Source of the DNA: RFSX01 sp964495785
Lineage (GTDB): Bacteria; Bacteroidota; Bacteroidia; Chitinophagales; Saprospiraceae
Assembly: GCA_964495785.1 (NCBI GenBank)
Contig: CAZBXL010000005.1
Coordinates: 26,527 to 90,526 of the forward strand
Direction of reading: 5' to 3'
Length of the DNA stretch: 64,000 bases
The notes beneath the pieces were generated by a model. The model did not search any database and was not told where the DNA came from. It saw only the letters and a program-made list of their open reading frames with translations. The translations under genes were made by a program, and so were the position numbers. This document shows, one piece after another, positions 37,729-47,556 of the stretch (its first letter is position 1; each line of letters opens with the position of its first letter).

Positions 37729-38886
37729 TCAGGGTAATAATAGAGAACTGTCTCCATAACTTAAGAACATGTAATTATTATCTAAGGCTTCTTGATATAT
37801 TTTTCGCCAGTCTTCTCCGACAAATGCAGCGATCAATAAAATCAGTGTGGAGTTAGGCATATGATAGTTAGTGATCAATCCATCACACATCTTAAAAGTA
37901 TAACCTGGATAGAGGAATATCTCTGTCTGACCCCCTAATTGATCTAATTGATGATCATCCATATATTGCAATATTTTCTTCAATGACATCGACTTATCGA
38001 TGGGTTTGAATTCATTAGGCGTTTCTTTTCTGATATAAAAATCATGACGGTCATATTGCAATCCTACACCAAACCAATATAGACTTTCTAAAGTCCGCAT
38101 AGAGGTCGTACCTACGGCAATAGTTTTCGTTGAGGTCAATAATGATTCTATGGTAGATCTCGTAATCCACACTTGCTCATTATGCATGGGGTGCTTCGTA
38201 ATGTCATTCGTTTTTATAGGTAGAAAAGTACCTGCAGATACATGTAGTGTTAGATATTCTGTAAGGATACCTTTAGCAGTCAGATCAGCCATGATCTCTT
38301 CTGTAAAATGAAGACCAGCTGTAGGTGCAGCGACGGCACCATCTATCTTAGAGTAGACTGTCTGATATCGTTCTTTATCTTCTTTCTCTACATCGCGATG
38401 AAGATAGGGTGGAAGAGGTGTTTTTCCTATCTCAGAAAGCATCTGGCTGAATGTAGATCCCTCCCATTCAAAAGTAACTTCGTCTATTCCTGACCGTGTA
38501 GCTTTCAGATTTACAGAAATATTAGCGAGGGTAGTACCTATCTTCCATCTCTTAGCATTTCCGATCATACACTTCCAAGTACAGGAACTTGTACTCATCA
38601 TGACTTGCTCATGCACACGAGATGGAGCAAGCGGTTCCAGTAGAAATATTTCTATGCGACTACCTGTATCTTTATGTAAAATGATTCTGGCAGGAATGAC
38701 CTTCGTATTGTTAAAGACCAACGTCGATCCTATAGGTAACTGATCATGAATAGAGCCAAAATGAGAGTGATGTATACTACCATTCCGGTAGACTAATAAT
38801 TTTGAAGTGCCACGTTCTTTAGAAGGATGTTTCGCAATTCGAGATTCAGGTAACTCGTATGAGTAATCTTCTAATCTTAAGCTCAT
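37729..38886 (-). CDS. queA: tRNA preQ1(34) S-adenosylmethionine ribosyltransferase-isomerase
   Basis: A 385-residue QueA that builds epoxyqueuosine in tRNA from preQ1 and SAM. Clear blocks: KTPLPPYLHRD (about 164), AVAAPTAGLHFT (188-199), LHVSAGTFLPI, TTSMRTLES, LITNYHMPNSTLILLIAAFVG and a terminal YMFLSYGDSSLLL (usually YGDAMLI). It is somewhat longer than the common ~345 residues, with the altered end seen in a Bacteroidota variant (from memory), so a paralogue with a shifted role cannot be excluded. The DUF808 gene ends 34 bp upstream on the same strand. Confidence 0.88.
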   Translation of the reverse strand: MSLRLEDYSYELPESRIAKHPSKERGTSKLLVYRNGSIHHSHFGSIHDQLPIGSTLVFNNTKVIPARIILHKDTGSRIEIFLLEPLAPSRVHEQVMMSTSSCTWKCMIGNAKRWKIGTTLANISVNLKATRSGIDEVTFEWEGSTFSQMLSEIGKTPLPPYLHRDVEKEDKERYQTVYSKIDGAVAAPTAGLHFTEEIMADLTAKGILTEYLTLHVSAGTFLPIKTNDITKHPMHNEQVWITRSTIESLLTSTKTIAVGTTSMRTLESLYWFGVGLQYDRHDFYIRKETPNEFKPIDKSMSLKKILQYMDDHQLDQLGGQTEIFLYPGYTFKMCDGLITNYHMPNSTLILLIAAFVGEDWRKIYQEALDNNYMFLSYGDSSLLLP

Positions 38887-38919
38887 TTTATTGGGGTATA
38901 AATTTCTAAGTATATCAGC

Positions 38920-39789
38920 TTAAGCTTTCTTAAATGTCTTTTTTAATGGCTTAATAATAGCGTAAGCTATAAGACCTACAACTAATCCTACGAGAAATTC
39001 ACCAAGTATTTTTGGTAGGCTATGTACGATATCGTGAAAGAAATGAATATTGTGTACGAAGATACCGCCACCCACTAGAATCATAGCAATTGTTCCTATG
39101 ACTCCTAAGCTTCTGATGATATAAGGTAAGGTCTTGACGAGCCCAATTCCTACTTTGTCAGAAAAGCTATCTGTCTCTATGTTATGAGCTATTAATTTAT
39201 AACCAAAATCATCCATACGTACAAGTAGTGCCACGAGACCGTATACAAAAACGGTCGCTAATAGAGCTATGAAGGTCACCACGATGATTTGCATTATGAA
39301 TTCTTCCTCGATGACAGTGCCTAATGCAATAAATATTATTTCGATAGATAATATAAAATCTACTAAGATGGCAGACTTAACTTTTTTATTCTCATGTTCG
39401 AGCAATTGCTCTTTTGTCATTTCTTTGCTTCGGATTTGCTTTTTCTTATCTCCACGTTTAAAGAAGTACTCGAAGATTTTTAAAGCTCCCTCATAAGATA
39501 AGTAGATGCCTCCTATTATTAGAATGGGGACTATAGCCTGGGGAAGAAAAGCACTCAATAGAAAGGTCACCGGTAGGATAATGATCTTATTTATTATTGA
39601 TCCTTTTGTGATTTTCCATAATACAGGTAATTCTCTTGCTGAAGCGAATCCAGAAGCTTTCTCAGCATTCACTGCTAAGTCGTCAGCAAGAAGACCAGCT
39701 GTTTTTTGTGTAGCAACTTTACTCATTGCAGCTACGTCATCCATTAACACAGCGATATCATCTAAAAGAACAAAAAAACCTGAAGCCAT
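38920..39789 (-). CDS. DUF808-family membrane protein
   Basis: 289 residues starting MASGFFVLLDDIAVLMDDVAAMSKVATQKTAGLLADDLAVNAE, the DUF808 hallmark, with PVLWKITKGSIINK at about 54 and six or so membrane helices. The ending LGEFLVGLVVGLIAYAIIKPLKK is also typical. Inner membrane; function unknown. It precedes queA on the same strand, probably as an unrelated neighbour. Confidence 0.9.
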   Translation of the reverse strand: MASGFFVLLDDIAVLMDDVAAMSKVATQKTAGLLADDLAVNAEKASGFASARELPVLWKITKGSIINKIIILPVTFLLSAFLPQAIVPILIIGGIYLSYEGALKIFEYFFKRGDKKKQIRSKEMTKEQLLEHENKKVKSAILVDFILSIEIIFIALGTVIEEEFIMQIIVVTFIALLATVFVYGLVALLVRMDDFGYKLIAHNIETDSFSDKVGIGLVKTLPYIIRSLGVIGTIAMILVGGGIFVHNIHFFHDIVHSLPKILGEFLVGLVVGLIAYAIIKPLKKTFKKA

Positions 39790-40060
39790 ATAATTTTATT
39801 TTAAATCAATTTTGTTTGATGTCTACTATTATTGCGAACATACTACCTATTACTATCGTAGGGTTTTGGAATTTATATTGATTGTCAATAATACAAATAT
39901 CCTATCTTATTAACCAAATAATCCATTGGTAATAAAGATGGTAAGAGTATAAGGCTAATGTGAAATAAACTCTGTCAATTTTGGCAATTAATGCAACTGA
40001 TTAGTCAGGATACCATATTTTGTAAGAATTACCGCAATCTCACAGCTAACTATAGATAAA

Positions 40061-41665
40061 ATGAAGAAGTATAAAATTGGAAAATTTTCAGAATTAGAGG
40101 ATAGAAAGCCCGTCCACCATATTGTTAACGGATTAGATATTGTGGTCGTTAAGTATGACAGTGAAATAACGGCTTTATATGGTAGATGTCTGCATAGAGG
40201 AGCATTAATGTCTGACGGATACATAGATGGTAAAAATATCATTTGTGGACTTCATGGCTGGGACTTCAGATTAGATACGGGAGTTAGTGCTTATGACAAT
40301 TCTGAGGCGCTTGAGAAGTTTGATACATTGATCGAAGATGACATCCTTTATGTAGATGAAGATCAAATAGATGCTTACTTAGAGGAGCATCCGCAACCAT
40401 TTGATAGAGAAGCGTATTTAGGGCAGTATGCAGATACTAATCCGCAGGATACAGAACCATATAACGGATATATCAGAAACTTATCTAAGAATGGATTAAA
40501 AAGTCATCATGGGCCTTCAGCTTCAATGGGGGTTGATAGAAACACTTTACCGAAATGGGAAGATATTCAATTCTTGCCAGCTCAGTTAGCGACTCGTCCA
40601 CTCATGGATGACGATGATGTATCCACTCAAGTGATAATCGGTCCCAATGCTAAGAAACCATTAGTTCTTGATATCCCGATTTTTGTTTCTGATATGAGCT
40701 TTGGTGCTATTTCTAAAGAAGCTAAAATGGCGCTTGCAATGGGGGCAGAATTATCAGGCACAGGCATATGCAGTGGAGAGGGTGGTATGCTGCCCGAAGA
40801 GCAAGAAAATAATTCTAAGTATTTCTATGAGATGGCCTCTGCAAAATTTGGTTTTTCTTGGGAGAAAGTAGTCAAGGCTCAAGCCTTTCATTTTAAAGGC
40901 GGTCAAGGAGCCAAGACAGGTGTAGGTGGTCATCTTCCAGGCAATAAAGTCAATGACGAGATAGCTAAAGTTAGAGATATAAAAGAAGGAGAGACAGCTA
41001 TATCGCCAGCAACGTTTCCAGATCTTATAACGGTAGACGACTTTAAGAAGGTCGCCGAGAAAGTAAAAGATAAGACTGGAGGTATACCTGTAGGGTTCAA
41101 GATAGGAGCGAGTCATTTAGAAAGTGATATTGACTTTGCTCTGGCAGTAGGAGTGGATTATATTATTCTGGATGGTTGTGGTGGAGCTACTGGGTCAGCA
41201 CCTAAGATTCTAAGAGATAATATTAACGTACCGACGATACCAGCATTGGCCAGAGCAAGAAAACACCTTGATAATGTAGAAGCCACTGATGTCACATTAA
41301 TAATTACAGGAGGTCTCCGCGTTGCTGAAGATTTTGCCAAGGCAATGATGCTCGGAGCAGATGCGATAGCTGTTGCTAATTCTGCATTGCAAGCTATAGG
41401 TTGTCTGGGGATGAGAGCTTGTGGTAGCAATAACTGTCCAGTAGGAATAGCAACTCAGAAGCAAGATCTTAGAAGTCGGCTCATCATAGAGTCGTCTGCA
41501 GAACAGTTAAAAAACTTCTTCGATGCGAGTAATGAATTGGTCAAGGTGATAGCCAGAGCTTGTGGTTATGATGATGTCACACAATTTAATGCAAATGATC
41601 TGAGCACAATGGATTATGATATGCATAGACTCACAGGTATCTCCTATGCAGGAGTTATGAGTTAG
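40061..41665 (+). CDS. Rieske domain fused to FMN-binding glutamate-synthase-type domain
   Basis: A 534-residue cytosolic fusion. Residues 1-105 are a Rieske [2Fe-2S] domain with CLH (43-45) and CGLH (62-65) as cluster ligands. Residues about 150-520 are the FMN/3Fe-4S synthase domain of the GltB large subunit: FVSDMSFGAISKEAKMALAMGA, SGEGGMLPEE, HFKGGQGAKTGVGGHLPGNKV, GCGGATGSAPKI, and the Cys cluster in CLGMRACGSNNCPVGIATQ. The amidotransferase and GXGXG domains of true glutamate synthase are absent, so glutamine-dependent synthesis is unlikely; the Rieske centre may pass electrons to the FMN/FeS site (inference). Confidence 0.9.
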   Translation: MKKYKIGKFSELEDRKPVHHIVNGLDIVVVKYDSEITALYGRCLHRGALMSDGYIDGKNIICGLHGWDFRLDTGVSAYDNSEALEKFDTLIEDDILYVDEDQIDAYLEEHPQPFDREAYLGQYADTNPQDTEPYNGYIRNLSKNGLKSHHGPSASMGVDRNTLPKWEDIQFLPAQLATRPLMDDDDVSTQVIIGPNAKKPLVLDIPIFVSDMSFGAISKEAKMALAMGAELSGTGICSGEGGMLPEEQENNSKYFYEMASAKFGFSWEKVVKAQAFHFKGGQGAKTGVGGHLPGNKVNDEIAKVRDIKEGETAISPATFPDLITVDDFKKVAEKVKDKTGGIPVGFKIGASHLESDIDFALAVGVDYIILDGCGGATGSAPKILRDNINVPTIPALARARKHLDNVEATDVTLIITGGLRVAEDFAKAMMLGADAIAVANSALQAIGCLGMRACGSNNCPVGIATQKQDLRSRLIIESSAEQLKNFFDASNELVKVIARACGYDDVTQFNANDLSTMDYDMHRLTGISYAGVMS

Positions 41666-41681
41666 TGTACATAATAATACT

Positions 41682-41785
41682 AATTTAAGGACATAATATC
41701 CTATCTGATTTTGGTATAATGCTCAAGGCATGTTTAAATCGGCATGAGTTATCATGGTGCATTTTAAACAGCTATCGGTACAGGA
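41682..41785. repeat. dispersed 104-bp intergenic repeat, copy 1
   Basis: This stretch aligns without gaps for 100 bases to 58560-58659 in the same orientation with 79 identities by my count; shared blocks include aatgctc, gcatgtttaaa, tatcatgg and ttttaa.cagcta. It lies between the convergent fusion-protein and epimerase genes and codes for nothing obvious. Confidence 0.65.
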
Positions 41786-41830
41786 TTATCTATAAAAGAT
41801 ATAATTCAATAATGATAGATATCAGTTAGA

Positions 41831-42706
41831 CTACTCGACTTCTGTAATTATGTCTATCGAGAACTTTATATTGGGATCGATCATTTTATAGCTTGATTTT
41901 TGGCTTATATCATTGGATTCATTCTCTCGATCAGGTAAGCCTAACCAGGGTTCTATACAAACATAATCTGCGCCAGGTTTTGCCCATAATGCAAGATGAG
42001 GATAGTCTTTAAATCGAATAACGACTCCTTTTTTTGAATTCTTTTGTCGTAACCGTACCCAATCGAAATTGATGTTTGAAAATATCAATGCATCTTCATT
42101 AAATAGTGTTTCTGACAGCGAAAGAACATTTCGATTGGTATCAATCTTACGTTGACGCTCGGACAATAATAGTGATGGACTCAAGGTGTCACTCAAGAAA
42201 TCAAATTGGGTAGGAAACTCTATGACATAGTCTGATAAGCTTACATTATCACTAAGAGGACATGCGTATGCCGTATGACCACCACACGAAAAGTACATAG
42301 GTACAGTATCTCTATTTTCTATATTGTACGTCATGACTAATTGATTTTCTATCAACTCATATTGTACTTGAAATATAAATTTAAATGGATATTGGCGAAG
42401 TGTGATGGAAGAGCTTTGTAAGGTGAAAGTACATTTAGAATTACTTACTTGTTCAAAGATAAGTGAGCCATTATTTCTGATAATACCGTGCTTAGGCATT
42501 GCATAGTCCTTACCCTTGTATGAGATTTTATCATCTTTTATTTTTCCTATAGATGGAAACAATACGGGAGAGCTACCTCCCCAGACAGATTCTTTAATCT
42601 GCCATATATATTCTTGATTAGTGACCTTGTCTTTTAAAGATCGTATTTCTGCTCCATCTGATTCTATGGCGCATATCAACTTATCGTTTTCTATAGTGTG
42701 TAACAT
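41831..42706 (-). CDS. aldose 1-epimerase-family (LacX-like) protein
   Basis: A beta-sandwich sugar mutarotase-like protein of 291 residues from the ATG at 42706. A TTG at 42751 would add 15 residues without family support. Blocks: IESDGAEIRSLKDKVTNQEYIW near the start, PVLFPSIGKIKDDKISYKGKDYAMPKHGIIRN (substrate arch and catalytic His), FSCGGHTAYACPL, and LALWAKPGADYVCIEPWLGLPD with the late catalytic Glu. It resembles the LacX branch, whose exact sugar is not fixed. Confidence 0.85.
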   Translation of the reverse strand: MLHTIENDKLICAIESDGAEIRSLKDKVTNQEYIWQIKESVWGGSSPVLFPSIGKIKDDKISYKGKDYAMPKHGIIRNNGSLIFEQVSNSKCTFTLQSSSITLRQYPFKFIFQVQYELIENQLVMTYNIENRDTVPMYFSCGGHTAYACPLSDNVSLSDYVIEFPTQFDFLSDTLSPSLLLSERQRKIDTNRNVLSLSETLFNEDALIFSNINFDWVRLRQKNSKKGVVIRFKDYPHLALWAKPGADYVCIEPWLGLPDRENESNDISQKSSYKMIDPNIKFSIDIITEVE

Positions 42707-42948
42707 ATCTATTTCAATTGCTTGCGAAATTACAGTTTTACAATTTTTCAATAATACACTCGGATGATTTAATTTTTATACCATCTATTTTCATTACTGA
42801 AGAATAGCTTATAGCTATAGATAGATTGTCTGCAGTAAAATGAATTTAGTGGTGTCAAGTTTATTAGCTCTATTATGATCTAACTTTCGTATATTTCGAT
42901 TAAATACTTTATTCTTTAAATCAGATAGGTCAAATTCAATTTTAAGCT

Positions 42949-45900
42949 ATGAAATTATTATCCACTTCCATTCTAGTTGCTTGTGCTCTATTTCTTAATG
43001 CTCAAATTGAGAATGGATGTATATCCTTAGATTTTGAATCCTTCCCTGATGAGACGCCAGTTTCTGGTTTGGTATTATCGGATCAATACAAAGATGCTTT
43101 TGGCTTAAGTTTTAGATTAGAGGGAGGCGGCTTTCCTGTTCTTGCACAAGTGGGAGGTAATGTTGCGGAGGCTTTTGGTAGTGCTTGGGGTAATGACACG
43201 CCAGCACCTGGGGTAGATATAGGACAATTTTTCCTTACAGATGATGGACAATTATCTGGGTTAACATCCCCTCCTATCATTCTTGATTTTGAGATACCAA
43301 TCGATAGTTTTGCGGGTTGTATTTTAGATATGGATTTTCAGGAGTTTTTCATTATTCAAGCTCTAGATGAATTTGGGCAAGTTATTCTCGAAGAGAGATT
43401 TGATGCAGGTGATCCTAATACCGGTGATGGAGAATTGACTTGTTGGGGTTTTAATCTACCTGGTTGCGAAGGCTCTATTTATTCAATAAGATACGCAGGA
43501 TTTAGACCTGAATCCTCACAGGGAGCTTTTGGCTTAGGTATGGATTTCTTTAGTTTTTGCTATTCTGGATTACAGATTGATACGGACATTATTCCCGCTA
43601 CATGTAATGAGCAAGGGTCTGTAAATATTTTCAGTACTACAGATGAAGTGTATGAATATTCGCTTGATGGTATTAATTATTCATTGAATGGTTTCTTTGA
43701 CCAACTGGACGAAGGAATTCAACAAATATTTGTCAGGGACGCAGATAATTGTACGACTTCAGTAGAAGTAATGATAGAATTAGACTCAAGCGAATTACCT
43801 GATCCTATTTTTGTGGATGAAGAAATATGTAGTGGTGATACTTTTTCATTTAACGGTGAGGAATATACAGATGCAGGAATGTATCAGCAGACATTGAGTG
43901 CTGCTAATGGTTGTGATACACTTTGGAATCTTACGCTTGCAGTACTACCCAATCTGACAGAAGAATTAGTGGAAGAAATATGTGAAGGAGACGTTATAGA
44001 TATAAACGGAGTTTCTTATTCTATGAGTGGACTCTTTGAGCAAGAACTGATGACTGCAGGAGGATGTGATTCTATTATCTTAATTGATCTTACTGTCAAT
44101 CCTGTAACTGAGGAATCTATCGACGCATCGATATGTGAGGGAGAATCATTGACACTTAACGGTGAGACATACGTCAGCGCAGGCAACTATATCCAGATGA
44201 CAACGAATAGCCTTGGATGTGATTCAATACTGAATTTAAATTTAGTAGTTCTATCGCCTACGTCTGAAAATTTGTCTGCTGAAATATGCGAGGGAGAATC
44301 ATTTCAACTTAATGGTGAGTCATATACAGCGGCAGGTGCTTATACCCAAGTTCTTACTAATTCAGAATCTTGTGATTCCGTACTTACCTTACAATTAGAT
44401 GTATTGCAGTCGAGTACAGAAACTATTTCTGCTCAGACATGTGAAGGCGATACATATTTATTGAATGGACAAAGTTATACTACAGCTGGTACATTCACAC
44501 AGAACCTCACCAATGTCGCTGGCTGTGATTCATTATTAATATTGGAATTAGAACTTACTTCAGTAAGTACAGGTGTGATAAACGAAGAAATATGCGAAGG
44601 CTCTGATATTATCATAAATGGTATATCATATGCGACGGCGGGATCCTTCTCTCAGAATCTTATCAATGAAGAGAATTGCGATAGTCTCCTGACAATTAAT
44701 ATTAATTTTCTTCCAGCAACGGAAACTTGCGAAAGTGTAACCATCTTTGATGGAGAAGTCTTTACTTCCAATGGAGAGTCTTTTACCGTAGAGGGTACGT
44801 ACGAGCAGCTACTACAATCTTCTGAAGGCTGTGATAGTCTGATTATAATTAAGTTAAGTGTATTGCCGATGCCACTTGCATTGGTCCATTATGATTTAGA
44901 TAATTGTGCAGCGGGGGGGACAAGTTATGACGAGCTCTCTCCTCGATACGATGTTGTACCGGATTGTGCAGAAATAAATGCGTCTATACTTAGCCGACCC
45001 AGTGGCTTGCCACATTCTTGTACACCTGGTGAGATGGGTTCCGGTATGTGTGTGTCTGCAGACCCTGCTTGTGTTTATCAAGATAATTCTGAGCATCGAT
45101 TGATCTTCGATGTGTTCGTTGATCCTATGTCTGGTCCTGTTGTCATCTCTGGAATGAGATTTTTTGAAAAAGCGCCTATCAATTATGAGTTTAATGCTGG
45201 AGGTACTGGTCAGAATAATTATCCTACACTATATTCTGTTCGGATTATGAAAGATGCTGCAGTCATCTATAGTGATCAATCTGTAACTACTAATCGTGAT
45301 TGGACTTTGCAATCTTATGACTTTGTTGGATTAGATGATTTTGTTTTTGATCAAGCAGGAATGATGACGGTAGAGTTTTTAGCATATTGTCCTATTGGTA
45401 TTACATCCAATGTTTCGGCATGGGATATTGATGAGCTCAGTCTTTTTGGCTTCTGCGAACCTGATAACAATAGGGTGATAGGAAATGTGCAGACAAATAA
45501 ATTAGAACCCTTGTCTAATGTAAAAATTACAGTCAGCGACGGTGATGATATAGAGTCTTATCTGTCAGGTCGTGATGGACAATTTGCATTTGAGACAGCA
45601 TATAATAGCAGTGCCGTTGATGTAGAGTTATATAAGAATGATGATCCATTAAATGGGGTTTCTACTTTGGACTTGATCTATATACAAAGACATATTTTAG
45701 GAATAGATGGATTTGATGAATTCTCAGATTTTATTGCTGCGGACATTAATAAGGATAATGTTATCACGGCTATCGATCTTCTGGAATTGAGAAAAATGAT
45801 CTTAGGGTTTTATGATGATTTTCCTCAGAATACAAGCTGGAGATTTTTAGATACATCTACAGATTATGATGTACTAAGTGATCTTGATGATAAGGTGGTA

Positions 45901-46659
45901 GTCACTAATTTTGATGATGCGTTAAATATGGAAGGTGTCAAAGTAGGGGATGTCAATCAGAGTCATGTTCTTAATGCAGATGATACTTATCTTGATTTGA
46001 GATCGGAATCTGAATATAATCTTACAGTCAGAGAACGCAGAGAAAGCAGTGGTGAATTAGCATATGGATTCTATGCTTCGGAGGATTTTGTTTTGTCTGG
46101 GATACAAGCAACATTTGATGTAGGACATATAGAAAAACTAACTCTAATCCCTCACAGTCTCAGCATTGGTGAACAAAACTTTCATCTGAATAATGGAAGA
46201 TTGAAAATCAGTTGGTCTGATCATGATCAAAATTTTGAAAAAGGTGACCTTTTATTTGAGTTTGTATCAAAGGGTGATTTCGATGACAGTAGAATTCAAT
46301 TGGATTCTAATTCTCAGAATGAGATTTATCAAGCGTCAGATCTTGCTCCTCATTCTCTTAATTTAGAATTTGAGAAAGGCGAATCATATCAGAATAGCGA
46401 TACAGCCATACAATTAAATGTTCATCCCAATCCTTTCAATACTGAAACTATAGTACAGATAAGAAGTCAAAAGAACATTCTTACTAAATACAATCTGATA
46501 GATGTTAATGGAAGATTGATTGTATCTAATCCGATTCAATTAGAAGCAGGTATTAATAACATTAAAATAAATCGAAGTGAGCTACCTGGTGCAGGTATGT
46601 ATTTTATAGTACTAGCTCAAGAGGATAAAATGTATGTGCAGAAGATTGTGATGTATTAA
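42949..46659 (+). CDS. secreted protein with seven 51-residue repeats, dockerin-like segment and T9SS domain
   Basis: 1236 residues. Signal peptide 1-18 (ending LNAQ). Residues about 20-200 form a beta-sandwich with DFESFPDETPVSGLVL, followed by an Ig-like segment (about 215-285). Residues 291-640 are seven repeats of 51 residues with pattern E.ICEG....NG..Y..AG.Y.Q.L....GCDS...L.L.V. Residues about 645-840 are another beta-sandwich; about 860-990 resemble a carboxypeptidase-regulatory-like fold plus a type I dockerin-like pair (DLIYIQRHILGIDGF, DINKDNVITAIDLLELRKMILG). The type A T9SS domain (HPNPFNTETIVQIRS ... MYVQKIVMY) closes the protein. Probably a surface adhesin; ligand unknown. Confidence 0.85.
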   Translation: MKLLSTSILVACALFLNAQIENGCISLDFESFPDETPVSGLVLSDQYKDAFGLSFRLEGGGFPVLAQVGGNVAEAFGSAWGNDTPAPGVDIGQFFLTDDGQLSGLTSPPIILDFEIPIDSFAGCILDMDFQEFFIIQALDEFGQVILEERFDAGDPNTGDGELTCWGFNLPGCEGSIYSIRYAGFRPESSQGAFGLGMDFFSFCYSGLQIDTDIIPATCNEQGSVNIFSTTDEVYEYSLDGINYSLNGFFDQLDEGIQQIFVRDADNCTTSVEVMIELDSSELPDPIFVDEEICSGDTFSFNGEEYTDAGMYQQTLSAANGCDTLWNLTLAVLPNLTEELVEEICEGDVIDINGVSYSMSGLFEQELMTAGGCDSIILIDLTVNPVTEESIDASICEGESLTLNGETYVSAGNYIQMTTNSLGCDSILNLNLVVLSPTSENLSAEICEGESFQLNGESYTAAGAYTQVLTNSESCDSVLTLQLDVLQSSTETISAQTCEGDTYLLNGQSYTTAGTFTQNLTNVAGCDSLLILELELTSVSTGVINEEICEGSDIIINGISYATAGSFSQNLINEENCDSLLTININFLPATETCESVTIFDGEVFTSNGESFTVEGTYEQLLQSSEGCDSLIIIKLSVLPMPLALVHYDLDNCAAGGTSYDELSPRYDVVPDCAEINASILSRPSGLPHSCTPGEMGSGMCVSADPACVYQDNSEHRLIFDVFVDPMSGPVVISGMRFFEKAPINYEFNAGGTGQNNYPTLYSVRIMKDAAVIYSDQSVTTNRDWTLQSYDFVGLDDFVFDQAGMMTVEFLAYCPIGITSNVSAWDIDELSLFGFCEPDNNRVIGNVQTNKLEPLSNVKITVSDGDDIESYLSGRDGQFAFETAYNSSAVDVELYKNDDPLNGVSTLDLIYIQRHILGIDGFDEFSDFIAADINKDNVITAIDLLELRKMILGFYDDFPQNTSWRFLDTSTDYDVLSDLDDKVVVTNFDDALNMEGVKVGDVNQSHVLNADDTYLDLRSESEYNLTVRERRESSGELAYGFYASEDFVLSGIQATFDVGHIEKLTLIPHSLSIGEQNFHLNNGRLKISWSDHDQNFEKGDLLFEFVSKGDFDDSRIQLDSNSQNEIYQASDLAPHSLNLEFEKGESYQNSDTAIQLNVHPNPFNTETIVQIRSQKNILTKYNLIDVNGRLIVSNPIQLEAGINNIKINRSELPGAGMYFIVLAQEDKMYVQKIVMY
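43819..44868 (+). repeat. seven tandem 153-bp coding repeats
   Basis: Seven copies of a 51-codon unit lie head to tail within the 1236-residue gene. Copies 1-6 contain a Cys at position 4 and another in the CD(S/T) motif; copy 7 lacks the first Cys (TIFDG). The period is fixed at protein level while the DNA has diverged. Confidence 0.8.
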
Positions 46660-46801
46660 GGGGGAGGATAATCTTAATATTTTTTAAAATCTAAATACAA
46701 ATCTTAATTTTTTTGTGATTAAATATGGATTGATGGAATTAATATGAAGACTGGAAAATCTGAATAATTCTTATCAAACAGAATGTGTTATTCTGAGTAA
46801 T

Positions 46802-47092
46802 TTAATCAAGTAAGTTTTCTATGTCCATACTTTGATGGAGTATTCTATCTATATAAATTATATCATTTTGAAATTTATAGATTATCATGTGTGAGCCGAC
46901 AATCTTTCTTCTATGAGTCTCCTTTACTTCGCTTATTGACTTACCAATTTCTGGATTCTGACAAATAAGTTTTATCGTACTAATTATGTTTTTGTAATAC
47001 TTTTCAGCCTGTTTAATTGACCAATTTTGAACAGTATACTCCCATATTGAATCGATGTCTTTTAACGCAAGTTTGCTTAGTTCAAAATTCAC
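46802..47092 (-). CDS. parE: ParE-type toxin
   Basis: 96 residues of the RelE/ParE fold: NFELSKLALKDIDSIWEYTVQNWSIKQAEKYYKNIISTI (2-40) and a beta-sheet end RRKIVGSHMIIYKFQNDIIYIDRILHQSMD. ParE toxins poison DNA gyrase. It overlaps the antitoxin gene by four bases (ATGA-type coupling) in the standard antitoxin-first order. Activity in this organism is inferred from the family. Confidence 0.88.
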   Translation of the reverse strand: MNFELSKLALKDIDSIWEYTVQNWSIKQAEKYYKNIISTIKLICQNPEIGKSISEVKETHRRKIVGSHMIIYKFQNDIIYIDRILHQSMDIENLLD

Positions 47093-47334
47093 TCCGAGAC
47101 TTTCTTTTTCAGTTTTGCTAAGTGTTTTATTGGGTCAAAATTTTTAACATAGCCACTTTTCTCTCCTGCTTCGATTGCCTCTCTTAGTAATGCGATTTTT
47201 TGTTCTCTCTCATCTACTAATCTAAGACCTGCACGAATTACTTCACTCGCAGATGAATATCTGCCGGATTGAATACTTTTTTCGATGATGTCTTCGAAGT
47301 GATCACCTAATGTCACTGATGTGTTCTTTGCCAT
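47089..47334 (-). CDS. parD: ParD-type antitoxin
   Basis: 81 residues starting with a ribbon-helix-helix DNA-binding part (TSVTLGDHFEDIIEKSIQSGRYSSASEVIRAGLRLVDERE, about 5-44) and ending in a charged toxin-binding helix. It neutralises ParE and probably represses its own promoter; candidate operator repeats lie just upstream (47357-47397). Confidence 0.9.
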   Translation of the reverse strand: MAKNTSVTLGDHFEDIIEKSIQSGRYSSASEVIRAGLRLVDEREQKIALLREAIEAGEKSGYVKNFDPIKHLAKLKKKVSE

Positions 47335-47356
47335 AGTCCTTATTGTAAGATAAATA

Positions 47357-47397
47357 TACCAGTATTTGGTACAGGATTCAAGTTTGGTGTATCCTGT
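47357..47397 (-). promoter_or_regulatory. candidate ParD operator
   Basis: Two inverted repeats stand side by side 23 bp before the parD start: tacca / tggta (47357-47361 / 47367-47371) and acaggat / atcctgt (47371-47377 / 47391-47397). Autoregulation through such sites is usual for RHH antitoxins; this is by position and symmetry only. Confidence 0.4.
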
Positions 47398-47556
47398 TTT
47401 ATCCTACAGAATGGAATACGTCATGTTGTTCTCATTTCCAAAACTGTGGAGATATGATGGGATGCGTTTTTCTTGGATATTATAGATCGACTAAGTTTTC
47501 TATAGGAGATAGGACAACATTAATTTCACTCATAATTAATCTGAAAGTGCCTCAGA

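Noticed and set aside
43819..44868. Regularly spaced repeats that might suggest a CRISPR array
   Set aside because: The unit is 153 bp, coding, and diverged at DNA level; it is a protein repeat.
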